Of a stretch of 9,514 nucleotides of DNA, positions 7,378 to 9,514 are shown one piece after another. The DNA is taken from assembly GCA_030432855.1 (NCBI GenBank), contig JAUILM010000167.1, positions 1 to 9,514 of the forward strand, in the 5' to 3' direction. This DNA is from Bacteroidia bacterium (GTDB lineage: Bacteria; Bacteroidota; Bacteroidia; Chitinophagales; Saprospiraceae). The notes under the pieces are model-generated. The model was not told the origin of the DNA and did no database searches. It was given only the letters and a program-made list of their open reading frames with translations. How positions within the stretch are numbered: the first letter of the stretch is position 1; every line of letters begins with the position of its first letter. The position numbers and the translations under genes were made by a program.

Positions 7378-7627
7378 AGGAAATGATCCCTTATGCTTTC
7401 CAACTTAATGGCAAAAAAAATAGACCACTTTTCCTGGCACAGGTATACCGGTAAATAAATCGTTTGGCACTATACAACTTGATGGTAACCTTTTTTCTCA
7501 TCGAAGAGATAAAAATTAGTAAAAAGAGCAATAAAAGCGCCTACTGTGTCGAGTTAGTTGATGATGAAAACGTGGCAAAGTATCGGATGTAATTGTTACA
7601 TTCGGAGTAATCTATCCACGATCTATC
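7378..7627. other. 250-bp intergenic region before the sulfatase
   Basis: This is the largest gap in the plus-strand series, so the sulfatase may have its own promoter. TACATTCG at 7597-7604 matches the TAnnTTTG -7 consensus at all but one fixed base, but no TTTG stands at a proper distance upstream. Two very short frames (7383-7454 and 7482-7592) are described separately. The palindrome GGTATACC lies at 7442-7449. No terminator with a T run was seen after the upstream sulfotransferase. Confidence 0.5.
7482..7592 (+). CDS. Possible 36-residue small ORF, unrecognised
   Basis: ATG 7482 opens a 36-codon frame ending in TAA at 7590-7592. The product starts MVTFFLIEEIKISKK and ends in an acidic VELVDDENVAKYRM. 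I recognise no family. The frame stays open upstream to a TAA at 7452-7454, and a further 23-codon frame from ATG 7383 ends at that same stop in the same phase. The stretch could therefore be a broken gene of about 70 codons. There is no clear ribosome binding site. A frame of this length is expected by chance fairly often, so this is a weak call. Confidence 0.12.
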   Translation: MVTFFLIEEIKISKKSNKSAYCVELVDDENVAKYRM

Positions 7628-9343
7628 ATGACTTTTGCAAAGGACACTTCTTACGGCTTATGGCTCTTCACATTACTGCTTATTTTCGCATATAGTTGTC
7701 AGTCGGGTAAGTCCAGAGATGAAAAAAATGCCAGTCCACCCAACATAATTTTAATCATGGGAGACGATATGGGATACTCCGACCTTGCATGTTATGGTGG
7801 TGAGATCCGGACGCCCCGGTTAGATGCACTGGCCGAAGGTGGTCTACGATTTACCCAGTTTTATAATACGGCACGATGTTGTCCAACCCGGGCATCACTA
7901 TTGACAGGGCTTTACCCTCAACAAGCAGGTATAGGTCATATGGTGAATGACCGAGGTACACCCGCATTTCAAGGTGATCTAAGTGATCAGGCGGTCACCA
8001 TTGCAGAGGTGCTAAAAGAAGCCGGCTATGCAACATATATGTCCGGCAAATGGCATGTGACACCCTATGTGATAGAGAATCCGGATAAAAAAAACTGGCC
8101 TATCCAGCGGGGATTCGACCAGTTTTTCGGGATGATCTCAGGAGCAGGAAGTCTTTATGATCCCCGGTCCCTTACAGATAACAATACCTACATCGCCCCT
8201 CAAGATGGTTTTTATTGTACGACAGACTTTACGGATCGGGCAGTTCAATATATCCGGGATCATTCATCGGATAATCCATTCTTTCTCTATCTATCGTATA
8301 CAGCAGCTCATTGGCCCATGCATGCACCTGCTGCCGCAGTGGAAAAGTACAAGGGGCACTATGATGCTGGATGGGATGCCATGCGCGAAGCTCGATATGA
8401 TCGAATGAAGGAACTTGGATTAATCAAGGAAGCATGGGACTTGACCATGCGGGACTCTTTGATACTGCCCTGGAGTGATGATATTCCTGATCGTGACTGG
8501 GAACTAGCTAATATGGAGGTCTATGCAGCTATGGTCACATTGATGGATGAAGGGATCGGGCGTGTAGTAGACGAACTTGATGCAAGAGGTGAGCTGGAAA
8601 ATACGCTCATATTTTTCTTGCAGGATAATGGAGCATGCGCAGAAGAGCTCGGGTGGCAGAAACAACCCGATGAAGCGGATCTGATCCCAATGCAACCGGG
8701 TGAAATACAGACGGCAATGGTGCCGAGCATCACCAGGGACGGCAAACCCGTGAAACTGATGAAAAATGGCTGGCCGGGTCCTCCCGACGGATACACGGCA
8801 TATGGTCGCAATTGGGCCAATGTGAGCAATACACCTTTCCGGGAATACAAGCATTGGGTGCATGAAGGAGGCATCTCAACTCCGCTGATAGTGCACTGGC
8901 CTGAAAAAATCAGCAAAGGGGGTGAGCTTCGTAATGAGCCTGCTCACCTTATTGATATCATGGCCACCTGTGTTGATGTATCCGGAGCCAATTATCCATC
9001 CAATTACAATGGTAAGTCGATTTTGCCGATGGAAGGCAAATCCTTAGTGTCGATATTTGAAAATGAAAGCCTGGATCGAGAGGCTCTATATTGGGAACAC
9101 GAGGGTAATCGTGCCGTGCGTATGGATCAATGGAAATTGATATCCAAAGCCAGTAAAAACTCGTTTATCTGGGACCAGACTGACGAACTGTCTCTCCAAA
9201 ATTGGGAACTGTTTGATATGGAAGAGGATCGAACAGAAATGCATGATGTAGCGTCCCAACATCCTGATCTCGTCAGTCAAATGTCTGACATGTGGATGGT
9301 GTGGGCGCGGAGGACAGGCATTGTACCACGGCCAGGAAGATGA
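7628..9343 (+). CDS. Lipoprotein-type S1 sulfatase (arylsulfatase A-like)
   Basis: This 571-residue enzyme probably hydrolyses sulfate esters of a carbohydrate outside the cytoplasm. A hydrophobic signal segment (about 9-22) ends at C24 in AYSC, a relaxed lipobox that suggests a lipid-anchored protein. The S1 sulfatase core is intact: metal ligands D46-D47 in MGDDMGY, the formylglycine site CCPTRASLLTG (84-94) with C84 as the residue to be matured and R88, K141 and H143 in SGKWH, H228 in TAAHWP, D333-N334 in LQDNG, and K408 in EYKHW. The C-terminal ELFDMEEDRTEMHD (527-540) is the usual end-domain signature. The length is normal for arylsulfatase-type members. It needs a formylglycine-generating enzyme or anSME maturase, and neither is in the window. 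Its position after two sulfotransferases suggests action on a sulfated glycan, either its own or a foreign one. Subfamily and substrate are not resolved. Confidence 0.95.
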   Translation: MTFAKDTSYGLWLFTLLLIFAYSCQSGKSRDEKNASPPNIILIMGDDMGYSDLACYGGEIRTPRLDALAEGGLRFTQFYNTARCCPTRASLLTGLYPQQAGIGHMVNDRGTPAFQGDLSDQAVTIAEVLKEAGYATYMSGKWHVTPYVIENPDKKNWPIQRGFDQFFGMISGAGSLYDPRSLTDNNTYIAPQDGFYCTTDFTDRAVQYIRDHSSDNPFFLYLSYTAAHWPMHAPAAAVEKYKGHYDAGWDAMREARYDRMKELGLIKEAWDLTMRDSLILPWSDDIPDRDWELANMEVYAAMVTLMDEGIGRVVDELDARGELENTLIFFLQDNGACAEELGWQKQPDEADLIPMQPGEIQTAMVPSITRDGKPVKLMKNGWPGPPDGYTAYGRNWANVSNTPFREYKHWVHEGGISTPLIVHWPEKISKGGELRNEPAHLIDIMATCVDVSGANYPSNYNGKSILPMEGKSLVSIFENESLDREALYWEHEGNRAVRMDQWKLISKASKNSFIWDQTDELSLQNWELFDMEEDRTEMHDVASQHPDLVSQMSDMWMVWARRTGIVPRPGR

Positions 9344-9490
9344 GGCATCATCATGATTTGAAGGTATTATATTGTCAACTATCTTAGTATACCCGAAGAG
9401 TGGATATTCCCTTTCGTACACTGCTTCCATATTTATCTTTACTTTTGCGACCTTTTATGCCGGGATTATACCCACACACATCATTCAATC
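9344..9490. other. Intergenic region after the sulfatase
   Basis: This 147-bp gap holds no convincing terminator; the only inverted repeat noted is a 5-bp GGTAT/ATACC pair (9363-9392) with a long loop and no T run. A good -7 promoter element lies at 9440-9447. The region fits the start of a new transcription unit. Confidence 0.4.
9440..9447 (+). promoter_or_regulatory. Candidate Bacteroidota-type -7 element for the gene at the right edge
   Basis: TACTTTTG is an exact TAnnTTTG match. It lies about 43 nt before the ATG at 9491, which leaves a leader of roughly 35-40 nt. A weak TTTC at 9412-9415 is the only upstream partner and is spaced a little too far (24 nt). The position just before a new start codon is the main support. 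Confidence 0.35.
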
Positions 9491-9514
9491 ATGATAACAG
9501 TACAGAATCTAGGT
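9491..9514 (+). CDS. Possible start of an ABC transporter ATP-binding protein (8 codons, cut by window edge)
   Basis: ATG 9491 is followed by seven codons reading ITVQNLG before the sequence ends. MIxVxNLxK is the standard opening of ABC transporter ATPases, whose first strand leads to the A-loop aromatic residue. In a glycan locus a Wzt-like exporter ATPase would make sense. Eight codons cannot prove this: the Walker A, Q-loop and signature motifs would all lie beyond the window. No Shine-Dalgarno is present, as for the other genes here. Confidence 0.35.

Noticed and set aside
7442..7452. Overlapping palindromes GGTATACC and ACCGGT
   Set aside because: They are short, single-copy and not placed next to a promoter or start codon; probably chance.
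7879..7893. Two adjacent cysteines at the sulfatase maturation site
   Set aside because: The motif only requires C-x-P-x-R, and CCPTR is a common form in this family, so it is not odd.
9363..9392. GGTAT/ATACC inverted repeat as a terminator after the sulfatase
   Set aside because: The stem is only 5 bp, the loop is about 20 nt and no T run follows.
8504..9430. Minus-strand frames of over 100 codons opposite the sulfatase
   Set aside because: They are antisense to conserved sulfatase blocks and have no motif of their own.
1..9514. CRISPR arrays, tRNA or rRNA genes, insertion sequences, tandem repeats
   Set aside because: None was seen on reading through the window; nearly all of it is explained by coding sequence.

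Overview
The window looks like part of a cell-surface polysaccharide biosynthesis and decoration locus. The host is probably a member of the Bacteroidota or a related lineage such as Balneolota or Rhodothermota. The taxonomic clues are indirect. None of the six main start codons has a recognisable Shine-Dalgarno sequence. Two of the gaps between genes carry an exact TAnnTTTG element of the Bacteroidota -7 type. The locus also ends in a lipoprotein-type S1 sulfatase of a kind common in those groups. Genus and habitat cannot be read from the sequence.

Layout. Positions 1-1448 on the minus strand encode a NodU/CmcH/TobZ-type carbamoyltransferase that runs off the left edge of the window, with 482 codons visible. 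A 235-bp divergent intergenic region follows. Four plus-strand genes then run in series with gaps of 67, 24 and 86 bp: a membrane-anchored SGNH/GDSL hydrolase-like protein (1684-3012), an 855-residue protein with a coiled coil followed by GT2 and GT4 domains (3080-5647), and two PAPS-type sulfotransferases of different subfamilies (5672-6307 and 6394-7377). After a 250-bp gap comes a complete lipoprotein-type sulfatase (7628-9343). The last 24 bases (9491-9514) read as the first eight codons of what could be an ABC transporter ATPase.

How the genes may fit together (inference). The GT2-GT4 protein would add two sugars to a growing glycan. The carbamoyltransferase, the SGNH protein and the two sulfotransferases would add or remove carbamoyl, acyl and sulfate groups. 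The sulfatase, on the outside of the cell, could trim, recycle or protect against sulfate esters. The clipped ATPase, if real, could belong to a glycan exporter. The most interesting reading is a dedicated sulfated surface polysaccharide system in which sulfation and desulfation genes sit side by side. No RNA genes, CRISPR arrays, insertion sequences or long repeats were seen, and no gene-free stretch exceeds about 250 bp.
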